This document shows positions 43,353-52,293 of a stretch of DNA of 64,000 nucleotides, one piece after another (position 1 is the stretch's first letter; each line of letters begins with the position of its first letter). The notes under the pieces are model-generated. The model was not told where the DNA came from, searched no databases, and was given only the letters and a program-made list of their open reading frames with translations. Both the position numbers and the translations under genes were made by a program. This DNA comes from Candidatus Binatia bacterium (lineage in GTDB: Bacteria; Desulfobacterota; Binatia; HRBIN30), in the NCBI GenBank assembly GCA_026415395.1, contig JAOAHD010000003.1, forward strand, positions 286,740 to 350,739. The letters are read 5' to 3'.

Positions 43353-44927
43353 CTACCGACGAGCGTTCGCCTCGTCCCACGCTTGGCGAAGTGCACGTTT
43401 GTCCGGCTTGAACATCGGAGTGAGTGGCATATCGCGAATGATGGTCAGGCCGTCCGGCCTTTTAAAACTCGCCAGTTCTCGGCCCACGAAGCTGCGCAAC
43501 TCCTCCAGCGTGGGTGGGTCGTTCGGGTCTACCGGAACAACAAACGCCCAACCAACTTCACCGAGGCGGCGGTCGGGAACGCCTATCATCGCCACACGAG
43601 CCACTTTTGGATGCTGGAGCAAGACGTTCTCCACTTCCATGGGGTAAACGTTGAAACCGCCACGAATGTACATCTCGTTGGCGCGCCCACGTAAGTGGAG
43701 ATACCCCGCCTTGTCGAGAAATCCCAAGTCGCCGGTATGCACCCATCCTTCGGAGTCGATGGTGCGCGCCGTTGCGTCAGGATCGTTCCAATAACCCACC
43801 ATGGTGGCTGGCGAGCGCACCACGACCTCACCAATTTCTCCTGCAGGCAGCGGGCGATTCTGCGGATCGACAATCCGCAGCTCCACTCCTGCGGTGGGTT
43901 TTCCCACGGTGGCGCAGAGCACTTCGACAGGGTCACTCGGCAGCGACGCCGTAGCGATTCCGACCTCAGTCGAGGAGTAACGTACGCTCACCACAGCGCC
44001 GAGCTCGTGCTGCACGCGTTGAATTAGCTCTGGAGCCACCGGAGCCCCCCCGAGCAAAATGCTCCTTAAGCACGACAGGTCATAGCGTGCTCGCCCAGGG
44101 TGGTCGAGCAAACTCAGCATTTGCGTGGGGAAGGCACCGAGATGAGGGAGCCGCTCGCGCGCGATTGTCTCTAAGACGGCCGTGGGGTCAAAACGATCGT
44201 GCACGATCGACATTGCAACGTTCGTGATCTGAACGGCGATCCGCGCCATCGTGCCCAGGTGAGCAAAAGAAACACCAGCAGCCAAATGCTTGCGCACGGG
44301 TTCGAGGCCCGCCTCGTAACGCCGACTTTCGATCGCAGCCAATGCCAGCAAGTTCCGATGGCAGTAACACGCGCCTTTAGGGACTCCGGTGGTGCCGCTG
44401 GTAAAAATAATGGTCGCTGGTGCGTCCGGGTCGACGTCCACATCTGGTGCCGTGCCGAGACCGTTGGACAGCCTACGGACAAGCGCCCCTGTATCCGCAA
44501 GGTCCCCAGGGTCGATCCAAATGGTGTGTTCCAGTGTAGGCAACCCAGGCGCCTCCTCGTCGATTAAGCGCTGGAAGTCGACACCCTCGTGACCCGTTCG
44601 CACGCCCAACAGCAGACGGGCTCCACTGCGGGCCAAAATCGCGCTGATTTCCCGCCGCCTATAGCGGAGGTTCATTCCCGCCGTGACCAAGCCCAGTTGT
44701 GCCGCTCCGAGGTACGCCATCAGGTAAAAAGGGGTCGACGGCAGTAGCAATGCGATAACGTCGCCTGGCCGCAAACCTAACGACCAATAGAAGGCTGCCA
44801 GCCTCGCGGCGTAGTCCGCCCAGTCTTGGTAGCGGATCGATTCGTCGCCATAACGAAAGGCCAAAGCTTGCGGATGTTCGCGCGCGGTCTCCCGCAACAG
44901 CTCGCTAAGATTGCGTGCCTGCCGCAT
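43353..44927 (-). CDS. Acyl-CoA synthetase (AMP-forming, class I adenylate-forming ligase)
   Basis: A ~524-residue ligase that activates a carboxylic acid via acyl-AMP to acyl-CoA. P-loop motif IIFTSGTTGVPKGACYCHRN, A5-like YSSTEVGIATA, GWVHTGDLGFLDKAGYLHLRGR, and the C-terminal hinge to catalytic-Lys region (KFKPDKRALRQAW-like end, here FKPDKRALRQAWDE). Substrate (fatty, aromatic or other acid) is not identifiable. ATG 44927 (MRQARNLSELL) is chosen over the open frame to 45035. It is divergent from the CoA-transferase operon (58 bp between starts), suggesting joint regulation and a shared acyl-CoA pathway. Confidence 0.88.
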   Translation of the reverse strand: MRQARNLSELLRETAREHPQALAFRYGDESIRYQDWADYAARLAAFYWSLGLRPGDVIALLLPSTPFYLMAYLGAAQLGLVTAGMNLRYRRREISAILARSGARLLLGVRTGHEGVDFQRLIDEEAPGLPTLEHTIWIDPGDLADTGALVRRLSNGLGTAPDVDVDPDAPATIIFTSGTTGVPKGACYCHRNLLALAAIESRRYEAGLEPVRKHLAAGVSFAHLGTMARIAVQITNVAMSIVHDRFDPTAVLETIARERLPHLGAFPTQMLSLLDHPGRARYDLSCLRSILLGGAPVAPELIQRVQHELGAVVSVRYSSTEVGIATASLPSDPVEVLCATVGKPTAGVELRIVDPQNRPLPAGEIGEVVVRSPATMVGYWNDPDATARTIDSEGWVHTGDLGFLDKAGYLHLRGRANEMYIRGGFNVYPMEVENVLLQHPKVARVAMIGVPDRRLGEVGWAFVVPVDPNDPPTLEELRSFVGRELASFKRPDGLTIIRDMPLTPMFKPDKRALRQAWDEANARR

Positions 44928-44985
44928 GGTGGGCGACGCTTGTATCACGATTTGCCTGGGGGCACTACGGCCGCCTTGATTGGAA

Positions 44986-46251
44986 ATGGCACTCCTTGAT
45001 AAGGGCCACCGCGTGGAATCCCGGAGCAACACCAACTTATCTGGATTTCGAATTCTCGACTGTACCGAAGAGCCGGGCTATTTGGCTGGGAAACTGCTCG
45101 CCGAGCTTGGAGCAGAAGTCATCAAGGTTGAGCCGCCCGATGGTGACCCGGGGCGTTACCGCGCCCCATTTATAGGGGAAGTGCCCAATCCGGAGTTGTC
45201 CGTTCCGTGGCTCGCACTCAATACCAGCAAGCTGAGCGTCACCCTGGACTTGGCCAAACCGCAGGACCGTGCTCTCTTCTTGCGTTTGGTCGCGACTGCT
45301 GACGCCCTGGTGGAAAGCGCCGGAGCCGATGTGCGCACTGGACCGCGGGCGCATGGGATCCATGATGCTGACTTACGCCGAGCCAATCCTCAACTCGTGA
45401 TCTGTCGCCTCAGCCCCTTCGGCACCGAAGGCCCATACGCCAACCGGCGAGGGTCGGATCTTACAATTGTGGCATTAGGAGGGAATTTATACCCCACAGG
45501 AAACCCGGACCGTGCACCCGTGCGCTGTTCTCTACCGGTTTCGCACTTTCACGGGGGCATTGAGTTAGCGGTCGCAACCGTCTTCGCTTTGTGGGGCAGA
45601 ATCACGGCGGGCGTGGCAGAAACCGTCGATGTTTCCCTACAAGAGTGTCTCACCATTCCAAACATGACCACCCCAACGCAGTTTCCGTTCACCGGCTTTA
45701 CCGGGAAAAGGGTTGGTGGAGGCTTTCGTGGAGCCAAGGCATTCTTCCGCGAGCTGTGGCGCTGCAAAGATGGCTGGATCTCTTTCGCATTACGGGGCGG
45801 TCCAGCTCGCAACCCCGGAATTCAAGCACTTGTGGAATACATCCGTGAGTGCGGCATGGACGACCCCGCGTTAAATCGCGACTGGAAAAACTACAACCAC
45901 AACACAATTTCTCAGGACGACGTCAACGCGATCGAGGCAGCGCTGGAATCGTTCTTTCGCACGCAGACCATGGAAGAACTGTTTCGTGTGGCGTGTGAGC
46001 GAAATCTGTTGCTTGCGCCCGCGTTTAGTGCGCGGGAAATTGTCCGGTCGCGCCAACTGGCTGCGCGTGACTTTTTTCTCGACCTCGAAGATCCTGGCCG
46101 TGGGTTGGTATTGCGCTACCCCGCCTGTTTCGCCCGAACTAGTCTTGGGCCAGCGCGGATTCGCCACCCGGCGCCGCGGATCGGCGAACACAATCGTAAG
46201 GTGTTCAGCGCTTTGCCCCACATCTCTACCGAAGGTTCTCCTTTGAGTTGA
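44986..46251 (+). CDS. Class III (CaiB/BaiF) CoA-transferase, likely catalytic subunit
   Basis: A ~421-residue family III CoA-transferase. FRILDCTEEPGYLAGKLLAELGAEVIKVEPPDGD is the N-terminal Rossmann segment; KLSVTLDLAKPQDR and SPFGTEGPYANRRGSDLTIV follow. The Asp of GSDLTIVALGG aligns with the nucleophilic Asp of formyl-CoA transferase. The fused knot and C-terminal RIGEHNRKV segment are present. ATG 44986 is used; an in-frame TTG precedes it at 44980. The next gene is a paralogous CoA-transferase starting 5 bp later, so the two probably form a heteromer. Confidence 0.87.
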   Translation: MALLDKGHRVESRSNTNLSGFRILDCTEEPGYLAGKLLAELGAEVIKVEPPDGDPGRYRAPFIGEVPNPELSVPWLALNTSKLSVTLDLAKPQDRALFLRLVATADALVESAGADVRTGPRAHGIHDADLRRANPQLVICRLSPFGTEGPYANRRGSDLTIVALGGNLYPTGNPDRAPVRCSLPVSHFHGGIELAVATVFALWGRITAGVAETVDVSLQECLTIPNMTTPTQFPFTGFTGKRVGGGFRGAKAFFRELWRCKDGWISFALRGGPARNPGIQALVEYIRECGMDDPALNRDWKNYNHNTISQDDVNAIEAALESFFRTQTMEELFRVACERNLLLAPAFSAREIVRSRQLAARDFFLDLEDPGRGLVLRYPACFARTSLGPARIRHPAPRIGEHNRKVFSALPHISTEGSPLS

Positions 46252-46256
46252 GGCCG

Positions 46257-47483
46257 ATGCCAATCCGTTTGTTCGACCAGATTAAGATCCTAGAGTTTGG
46301 CGGTGGCGCCGCCGGCCCGCTGGCAACACGTTACTTTGCGGATCACGGTGCGATCGTTGTCCGGGTGGAGTCGCGGGTGCGACCGGACTTTGTCCGACTC
46401 CTTCGTTACACGCCCGGAGACCCAGCTGGGCTCGATGGCAGCCACATGTTTGCCATGCTCAATGTCAACAAGCTGGGCATCGCTTTGGACATGTCACGCC
46501 CACGGGCGCGAGAAGTGGCCCTTCGGCTGGTAGACTGGTGCGACGTGCTTGCAGAGAACTTTGCTCCCGGAACCATGGCCAAGTGGGGGCTGGACTATGA
46601 CACCCTGGCTGCGCGGAAGCCCAACCTCATTATGGTGAGTACATGTTTGAACGGACAGACCGGCCCAGAGAGAAACTACCCCGGGTTTGGCGGCCAAGGC
46701 TCAGCCCTTGCCGGGTTCAATCATTTGACTGGCTGGCCCGACCGTGAACCACTCGGACCCTATGGCACGATCACCGACTCCTTATCGCCAAGATTCGTCG
46801 CCCTGCTCGTAGGCTCTGCGCTTATCCATCGCCAGCGCACTGGACAGGGCCAATACATTGATCTCTCGCAGGTCGAAGCAGGAATTGTGTGCCTGACCGA
46901 AAACATTCTGACGTACACCGCAACCGGCGAAGTGCTACAACGGTGCGGAAATCGCTCGCGCTATGCCGCGCCCCACGGCGTGTTTCGGTGTGCCGCAGAA
47001 GGCGACGACGATGATCGCTGGATTGCCATTGCCGTTCACAACGATGCAGATTGGCAAACCTTGCGGACCGTGATGGGCGATCCAGAATGGGCCCGAGACT
47101 CGCGCTTTGACACTGTGAGCGGCCGCCTCGCCCATGCTGAAGAGCTGGAAGAAAAACTCGAAAGTTGGACCCGCCAACATCAAGCGCGGGAATTGGCAGA
47201 TCGCCTACTCGGAGCTGGCATAGATGCTGCCGTGGTGTCTAACTTCGCAGAGCTGCTTGCAGATCCTCAGCTTGCGGCGCGCCAGCACTTCCGTACCGTC
47301 GAGCATCCGGTCATTGGCTCTCATCTATGTGAGCGGAATGCGATCCGCTTCTCTGAGACGGTGGAGGTAGAGTATCGCCCTGCGCCGCGGGTCGGAGAGC
47401 ATACGGAGTACGTCTGCAGGCAGCTCTTGGGTATGAGTGCCAAGGAGTACGAAGAGCTTGCCGAGTCGGGGGTTTTTCAATGA
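46257..47483 (+). CDS. Class III (CaiB/BaiF) CoA-transferase, likely non-catalytic subunit
   Basis: A ~408-residue paralogue of the preceding gene: IKILEFGGGAAGPLATRYFADHGAIVVRVES, LNVNKLGIALDMSRPRAREVALRLV, VLAENFAPGTMAKWGLDYDTL. Where the catalytic Asp of the family lies, this protein reads FGGQGSALAGFNHLTG, with Gly in place of Asp by hand alignment. Two-subunit members such as BbsEF and SmtAB also pair unlike chains, which this arrangement resembles. ATG 46257 is preferred over TTG 46248 overlapping the previous stop. The stop overlaps the next gene by ATGA. Confidence 0.85.
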   Translation: MPIRLFDQIKILEFGGGAAGPLATRYFADHGAIVVRVESRVRPDFVRLLRYTPGDPAGLDGSHMFAMLNVNKLGIALDMSRPRAREVALRLVDWCDVLAENFAPGTMAKWGLDYDTLAARKPNLIMVSTCLNGQTGPERNYPGFGGQGSALAGFNHLTGWPDREPLGPYGTITDSLSPRFVALLVGSALIHRQRTGQGQYIDLSQVEAGIVCLTENILTYTATGEVLQRCGNRSRYAAPHGVFRCAAEGDDDDRWIAIAVHNDADWQTLRTVMGDPEWARDSRFDTVSGRLAHAEELEEKLESWTRQHQARELADRLLGAGIDAAVVSNFAELLADPQLAARQHFRTVEHPVIGSHLCERNAIRFSETVEVEYRPAPRVGEHTEYVCRQLLGMSAKEYEELAESGVFQ

Positions 47484-48133
47484 CCAATGAAAAATACTCC
47501 CAATCTTGGCATCTTGATGTTGAGCACACGGCACTTTGCATCGTCGAGATGCAAAACGACATTGTGCACGAATCCAACATTGGCAAGCGGGGCATTAGTG
47601 GTGTGCTGGCCGAAGCCGTTGCACAACGTGGCGTTTTACCGCGTTTGCGTGAGGTGCTCCTGGCGTCGCGCGCCGTAAATGTTCCAGTGTTCTATATCAA
47701 CGTGTCCAACAAACCAGGCTTACCGAGGCCCAACACTCTGTTGCATAAGCGAACCGGCCGGAACCCGCTGTTGATCGAGGGCACCTGGGGTGTACAAGTT
47801 CACGAAATGCTCGCCCCAGTTCCATCCGACTTCGTGCTGGAGCGGTGCGTCGGCATTGACGGTTCCTATGGCACGCAGCTTTATCCCCTACTGCGGCTCC
47901 TCGGCAAATCGGTGCTCCTCGTCGCGGGCGTCTCCACAAATCTCGCCGTGGAGGGCCTGGTGCGGGGGTCTGTCAACCGTGGTTTCGAGGTGTTGGTGAT
48001 TGAAGACTGTTGCGCAAGTTACCCCGAGACCTGGCACCGGTTCTCTGTAGAGAACATCCTGCCACTTATCGCCACTGTTACCGATGCTGCCACCGTGCTC
48101 GCAAAGCTGCGCACCCATCAGCACCAGGATTGA
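47480..48133 (+). CDS. Isochorismatase-superfamily protein with altered catalytic triad
   Basis: A 217-residue cysteine-hydrolase-like (isochorismatase superfamily) protein. The Asp of CIVEMQNDIVH is present. The usual Lys position reads DFVLERCVGI (Arg or none), and the usual nucleophilic Cys (GVxTNxCV) is replaced by Ala in VAGVSTNLAVEGL. The fold therefore appears intact, but the normal amidase chemistry is doubtful. Family members such as PhzD work without Cys on isochorismate. Translationally coupled (ATGA) to the CoA-transferase pair, so it presumably acts in the same pathway. Confidence 0.82.
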   Translation: MTNEKYSQSWHLDVEHTALCIVEMQNDIVHESNIGKRGISGVLAEAVAQRGVLPRLREVLLASRAVNVPVFYINVSNKPGLPRPNTLLHKRTGRNPLLIEGTWGVQVHEMLAPVPSDFVLERCVGIDGSYGTQLYPLLRLLGKSVLLVAGVSTNLAVEGLVRGSVNRGFEVLVIEDCCASYPETWHRFSVENILPLIATVTDAATVLAKLRTHQHQD

Positions 48134-48189
48134 GAGTATCTTGCCCGATGAATGGTTCGAACTAACAGCCCTACCAGTAACGGCCGACA

Positions 48190-48573
48190 TTACTCTTCGT
48201 AAATAAACCTGCCCCCCTCGCTCTCGAACTTCCACACCCCACCCGCTCCTTGCACATGACGGGCCGTACCAACGAAAGTCGTTGCTGTGGCATTGATTGC
48301 CAACTCCACGCCGGTGTCAGACTTCGTGTAGCCGTGGAGTTTTGCCTGGCAGTCCGATGCTGAAGTGCAACTAACGTACGAACCATTTGCCGAGAAATAT
48401 GCCTCCTCAGCTGTGACGGCGTTGCGTAGGTCTCCTTGAGCTAACCCATCGAACGCATGCTGACGGTAAAGGACGAATTGAGGGATCGCTACCGCCGCCA
48501 ATACGCCCAAGATAGCAATGACTGTAAGCAACTCGATCAACGTGAAGCCTTTATCCGCGTGCCAACGTTGCAT
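48190..48573 (-). CDS. Type IV pilin (PilA-like) precursor
   Basis: A 127-residue prepilin with a nine-residue positive leader ending in Gly, cut before the mature Phe: MQRWHADKG then FTLIELLTVIAILGVLAAVA. Glu5 of the mature protein is present. The hydrophobic N-terminal helix is followed by a globular domain with a disulfide-capable pair (SYVSCTSASDCQAKL). The open frame extends to 48597, but the candidate sigma-54 promoter at 48593-48608 lies across that region, and ATG 48573 gives a normal leader. It is an orphan pilin: no pilB/C/T/D or other pilus genes are in the window. Confidence 0.85.
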   Translation of the reverse strand: MQRWHADKGFTLIELLTVIAILGVLAAVAIPQFVLYRQHAFDGLAQGDLRNAVTAEEAYFSANGSYVSCTSASDCQAKLHGYTKSDTGVELAINATATTFVGTARHVQGAGGVWKFESEGGRFIYEE

Positions 48574-48592
48574 ACTTAACGGACTTCTGGCG

Positions 48593-48608
48593 AGCAAACC
48601 TCGTACCG
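48593..48608 (-). promoter_or_regulatory. Candidate sigma-54 (-24/-12) promoter of the pilin gene
   Basis: On the minus strand CGGTACG-AGGT-TTGCT matches the consensus TGGCACG-N4-TTGCW, with the essential GG and GC pairs exactly ten bases apart. Predicted transcription start is about 48582, only ~9 bases before the ATG, which is unusually close and weakens the call somewhat. Confidence 0.5.
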
Positions 48609-48860
48609 CGAACCGAAAGCTTAATCAAGAACTTTCGTTTCGCTGGATTGACCGTGGTTGGTCCTACGGCCCACGACTGTCCGGAAGCTAACTACTAGGC
48701 CGTTTGACACCAGTGACAATTTTTGTCGCGCCGTCCCCACGGGAATTGAAGAAAGCGCCTGTGAAAGCGCTATGCGCGTTGCGTAGCGGGTACTCGGCTC
48801 CCGTGTCTTGCCAAGGCTGCGTAGACAAGGGAACTGGCTCTTGCTACGCGTTTGCTGATC

Positions 48861-49280
48861 ATGACGCGTGGTTCTGGAGTCCGAGCTAAACCGGGGAGGC
48901 GACCGGGAGAGTTCGTCTTGGAGTTGTCGCCCGCATGGGAGTTGCGGCTGCGCCGGGTCGTGCGCGAGCACCTGAGTTCCCGGCTCCCGGACCCTCGGGA
49001 ACCAGGACTTTCCCGGGCGGAGCGTGAAGCTCGGCGTCGAGCCCGGCGACAGCTCATTCAAAGCTCGGTTTGCCAGCTACTCGCCGACTTGGTGATGGCC
49101 GACATCGTGGGACGCGAGGTGGCATTAGCAACACGCTCGTACTTTGGGGTCCGGCGAGGGAGCCTGCGAGAACAAGTCGAACGGTTGTTGCAAGAAATCA
49201 CTGCTGCTTCTCGTGACAGCGGGCCACTGAGCCCTTCAGCCGGCGTTGCGGGAACGGTGCGCGCCAAGCAGAAAGGCTAA
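48861..49280 (+). CDS. Small hypothetical protein, helical and basic
   Basis: An open frame of ~139 codons (ATG 48861; the frame continues to a TTG at 48852). The product is Arg-rich and helical: ELRLRRVVREHLSSRL, SRAEREARRRARRQLIQSSVCQLLADLVMADIVGREVAL and GSLREQVERLLQEITAASRD. There is no signal peptide or membrane helix. No ribosome-binding site is strong. The opposite strand is also open in part (48621-49061), but its composition is less protein-like. The amphipathic heptad pattern argues for a real gene, possibly forming a coiled coil; function unknown. Confidence 0.5.
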   Translation: MTRGSGVRAKPGRRPGEFVLELSPAWELRLRRVVREHLSSRLPDPREPGLSRAEREARRRARRQLIQSSVCQLLADLVMADIVGREVALATRSYFGVRRGSLREQVERLLQEITAASRDSGPLSPSAGVAGTVRAKQKG

Positions 49281-49599
49281 CTGCTGCGGATTTGGATGGC
49301 CGCGCAGGCTTGAGTTGGGAGCCCTTTCCCCCTTTCTTGGTTCGCCGTGGTAACCCCTAACCCCCGTGGAGCCGAGGAAGCGGTATCTCGGCGGCCGAAG
49401 AGCGCGAAGCGACGTGCGAACTCGATGAGCGCATCCGCGCCAGACACGGTTTCCTAGTTTTGCGGAGAGTTGCTGGCGGAGACAACGGAAAAGAGAACGC
49501 GCTTAAGGGCAGCCAGTTGAAGCTTCTCCTAGTTGGCTTTTCTGGCGAAAGACACCTGGGCACGTTGCCAGTTAACAAGTTTCCGTCAAAGGTGGTGGT
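49281..49599. other. Gap without a recognised gene
   Basis: About 320 bases between the small hypothetical gene and the CoA-disulfide-reductase-like gene. No tRNA, terminator or convincing ORF was found; the short minus-strand frame here has no supporting start signal. Confidence 0.4.
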
Positions 49600-51276
49600 A
49601 TGGTCAGCTCACGAAAAAGGCGGGTGTTAATCGTCGGTGGAGTTGCAGGCGGCGCTTCCTGTGCAGCGCGGCTACGGCGGTTGGACGAGGAGTGCGAGAT
49701 CGTGCTGTTCGACCGTGGCCCCCACGTGTCGTTCGCGAATTGCGGTCTGCCCTATTACGTAGGCAACGTGATTACAGAAGAACGCCGCTTGCTCGTCGCC
49801 ACGAGGGAACTCTTCTATCAGCGCTTCAACATCGACGTGCAAACCCTGACTGAGGCCCGAGCGATCGACCGCGCTGAGCGCCTGCTTCGCGTATGTGACC
49901 TGCGAACCGGCAAGGAGCGGCTCGAATCCTATGACGCCCTTGTTCTCGCCCCGGGAGCGGCGGCCATCCGTCCCTCCTGCCCCGGGGTCGAGCTACCAGG
50001 GATTTTCTCCGTTCGCAGCATTCCGGACTCTCGGGCAATTCGATCGTGGATCGAGGACAAGAAGCCCGAAAGGGCCGTGGTTGTAGGTGGGGGGCTCATC
50101 GGGCTCGAGATGGTGGAGAACCTGGCCCAGAGAGGTCTGAAAGTATGCGTTCTCGAGAAGCTCAATCAACTCGTACCACCGCTCGATCCGGAGATGGCGG
50201 CATGGGTCACACAGCACTTAGAAGATCAGGGAGTCGAGGTTCACCTTGGCGATGGGCTGCATCACCTGGAACAGTCCGGAGAGAACTTAGTCGCGGTAAC
50301 CGATAGTGGTTGCCGATATCCGGCGGGGCTCGTGATCTTAGCTTTGGGTGTGCGCCCTGAAGTACAGTTGGCCCGTGAGGCTGGCTTGGCCATTGGCCCC
50401 CGCGGCGGAATTATCGTTGACCAGCAGATGCGCACCTCCGACCCTCACATCTGGGCTGTCGGCGATGCAGTCGAAGTTCACGATGTCGTGACCGGACAAG
50501 AAACTATTTTGCCCCTCGCTGGGCCAGCAAACCGCCAAGGTCGGATTGCTGCCGATGCGATCGCCGGCCGCCCGAGTAGGTTCCGTGGTGTTCAAGGCAC
50601 AGCGATTGTCGGAATCTTCGGTCTTACAGTGGCATGCACTGGAGCAACGGAGAAAGGACTCAGACGCGCGGGGGTGGAAAACTTTCGCGTCGTTTACCTC
50701 CACCCTGGTCACCATGCAGGCTACTACCCCGGGGCCAAGCCAATCCACCTAAAACTTCTTTTCTCGGTCGCCGACGGCCGAGTGCTTGGCGCCCAAGCTG
50801 TTGGCTACGAAGGCGTGGATAAGCGCATTGACGTGATTGCCACTGCAATCCAGTTCGGGGGAACCGTCGACGATCTCGCTGAAGCGGAGCTTTGCTACGC
50901 ACCACAGTACGGGGCGGCCAAGGACCCAGTCAACGTTGCAGGCATGATTGCGCAAAACGTGCTCCGTGGTGATGTGGAGCTCGCTGATTGGCAAAACCTC
51001 GGGCGCGGGGACATTCTTCTCGTCGATGTCCGCGAGCAGGACGAGTTTGCCGCGGGCCACATTCCCGGAGCGGTTTCGGTTCCGCTGTCGCAGCTCCGCC
51101 AGCGGTACATCGCACTTCCTCGCGACCGGAAGCTCTACGTGTACTGTGGCGTGGGACAGCGTGCTTATTTTGCGACGCGCTTCCTTAGCCAACTTGGATA
51201 TGAGGCCGCGAATTTGTCCGGCGGGTACGCCACCTACCTCGCCATGCGCAGCGCAGGGCTGTTGCCCCGGGATTAG
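49600..51276 (+). CDS. CoA-disulfide-reductase-like flavoprotein with C-terminal rhodanese domain
   Basis: A 558-residue FAD/NAD(P)H oxidoreductase of the NOX/Cdr/Npsr type. FAD Rossmann motif LIVGGVAGGASCAARLRR is followed by the redox-Cys loop SFANCGLPYYVG, typical of CoA disulfide reductases. NAD(P)-binding VVVGGGLIGLEMVENL, the second FAD segment IWAVGDAVEV, and a dimerisation domain follow. The last ~95 residues are a rhodanese domain (DILLVDVREQDEFAAGHIPGAVSVP) with active Cys in YCGVGQRAY. This fusion is known in CoA-disulfide/polysulfide reductases, so CoA persulfide or disulfide reduction is the likely role. It overlaps the convergent glk by four bases. Confidence 0.9.
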   Translation: MVSSRKRRVLIVGGVAGGASCAARLRRLDEECEIVLFDRGPHVSFANCGLPYYVGNVITEERRLLVATRELFYQRFNIDVQTLTEARAIDRAERLLRVCDLRTGKERLESYDALVLAPGAAAIRPSCPGVELPGIFSVRSIPDSRAIRSWIEDKKPERAVVVGGGLIGLEMVENLAQRGLKVCVLEKLNQLVPPLDPEMAAWVTQHLEDQGVEVHLGDGLHHLEQSGENLVAVTDSGCRYPAGLVILALGVRPEVQLAREAGLAIGPRGGIIVDQQMRTSDPHIWAVGDAVEVHDVVTGQETILPLAGPANRQGRIAADAIAGRPSRFRGVQGTAIVGIFGLTVACTGATEKGLRRAGVENFRVVYLHPGHHAGYYPGAKPIHLKLLFSVADGRVLGAQAVGYEGVDKRIDVIATAIQFGGTVDDLAEAELCYAPQYGAAKDPVNVAGMIAQNVLRGDVELADWQNLGRGDILLVDVREQDEFAAGHIPGAVSVPLSQLRQRYIALPRDRKLYVYCGVGQRAYFATRFLSQLGYEAANLSGGYATYLAMRSAGLLPRD

Positions 51277-52265
51277 GGCTGTCGCACGTTCTCCAACAAA
51301 GAAGCGTAGCGGGCAGCACCAAGCAAGACCAACTCCTCGATTAAAACAACCCGTACGGGGATTGCCTCGAGCAGAGGGCGCATCCGTCCTTTGTTGAGAA
51401 ATGCTTCGATGAAGCCTCCTCGCTCCAGCAAATCGAGGTTCGTAACCGCAATAGATCCGACCACATATACGCCACCTATCGCCATCAGCTTCAGCGCCAG
51501 ATTTCCTGCCTCGGCCCCATATAGCCGGCTGAAGAGCCGCATAGCCTCGGCACAAAGCTTCTCGCCCTGGCGGGCTCGCTGCACAATTTCCTCCGGAGAG
51601 AGCGCTGCATTGCCCTGCTCAGCGACATCGTGTGAGGACGAGCCCTCGCCCCGATAAAAGCTTAGAAACTCGTAAAGGTTCACGAGGCCTGGGCCGGACA
51701 GGACGCGCTCCCAACTCACGTGACCGAACCGCTTGCGCAACCACAGGAGCAATGCGTCTTCCAGTTCGCCGCAGGGTGCAAAGCTCGTGTGTCCGCCCTC
51801 AGTGGCAAAGGGGCGGTAATTGGCACCATCCCAGTACAAACCTGCTTCCCCGAGCCCAGTACCCGCGGCAATCACTGCACGGTTGCCCTGCGCCGCACCC
51901 AGCCCAGGCTGCAACGTGTAACAGTCGCCCTCCGACAAAAGAGGCACCGCGTAAGCCGCGGCTTCGAGGTCATTGAGTACCCGAACGCAGCCAATACCCA
52001 ACTCTGCTGCAAGCTCTTGGGCATCCACACTCCATGGCAGGTTGACCGTGACGCTCCGCCCAGCCACTACCGGACCAGCAACGGCGACTGCCAGCCGGGA
52101 CGGCAACTGGCCACCCACCTTCACGATATAGTCACTCAATAACTTCGGGAGCGAGGCAATCTCTGCCGTCAAGAACTGTTGTAACGCGATCGACAGGCGC
52201 AGATTGCCAGGCTGAAAGATCGCAACCCTGGTTTTTGTGCCACCAATGTCTACCGCCAGGATCAC
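51273..52265 (-). CDS. glk: Glucokinase
   Basis: A 330-residue ATP-dependent glucokinase. LAVDIGGTKTRVAIF is the phosphate-binding motif, NDLEAAAYAVPLL contains the catalytic Asp, and AAGTGLGEAGLYWDG and TEGGHTSFAPCGELE follow. The C-terminal half includes GGVYVVGSIAVTNLD. It resembles E. coli-type Glk rather than the ROK repressor/kinases, as no HTH or ROK cysteine cluster is seen. pgm lies 28 bp upstream on the same strand, so glucose 6-phosphate made here may feed pgm. Confidence 0.92.
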   Translation of the reverse strand: MILAVDIGGTKTRVAIFQPGNLRLSIALQQFLTAEIASLPKLLSDYIVKVGGQLPSRLAVAVAGPVVAGRSVTVNLPWSVDAQELAAELGIGCVRVLNDLEAAAYAVPLLSEGDCYTLQPGLGAAQGNRAVIAAGTGLGEAGLYWDGANYRPFATEGGHTSFAPCGELEDALLLWLRKRFGHVSWERVLSGPGLVNLYEFLSFYRGEGSSSHDVAEQGNAALSPEEIVQRARQGEKLCAEAMRLFSRLYGAEAGNLALKLMAIGGVYVVGSIAVTNLDLLERGGFIEAFLNKGRMRPLLEAIPVRVVLIEELVLLGAARYASLLENVRQP

Positions 52266-52293
52266 CGAGAGCCTCTGCAGCGCGAAGCGATTC

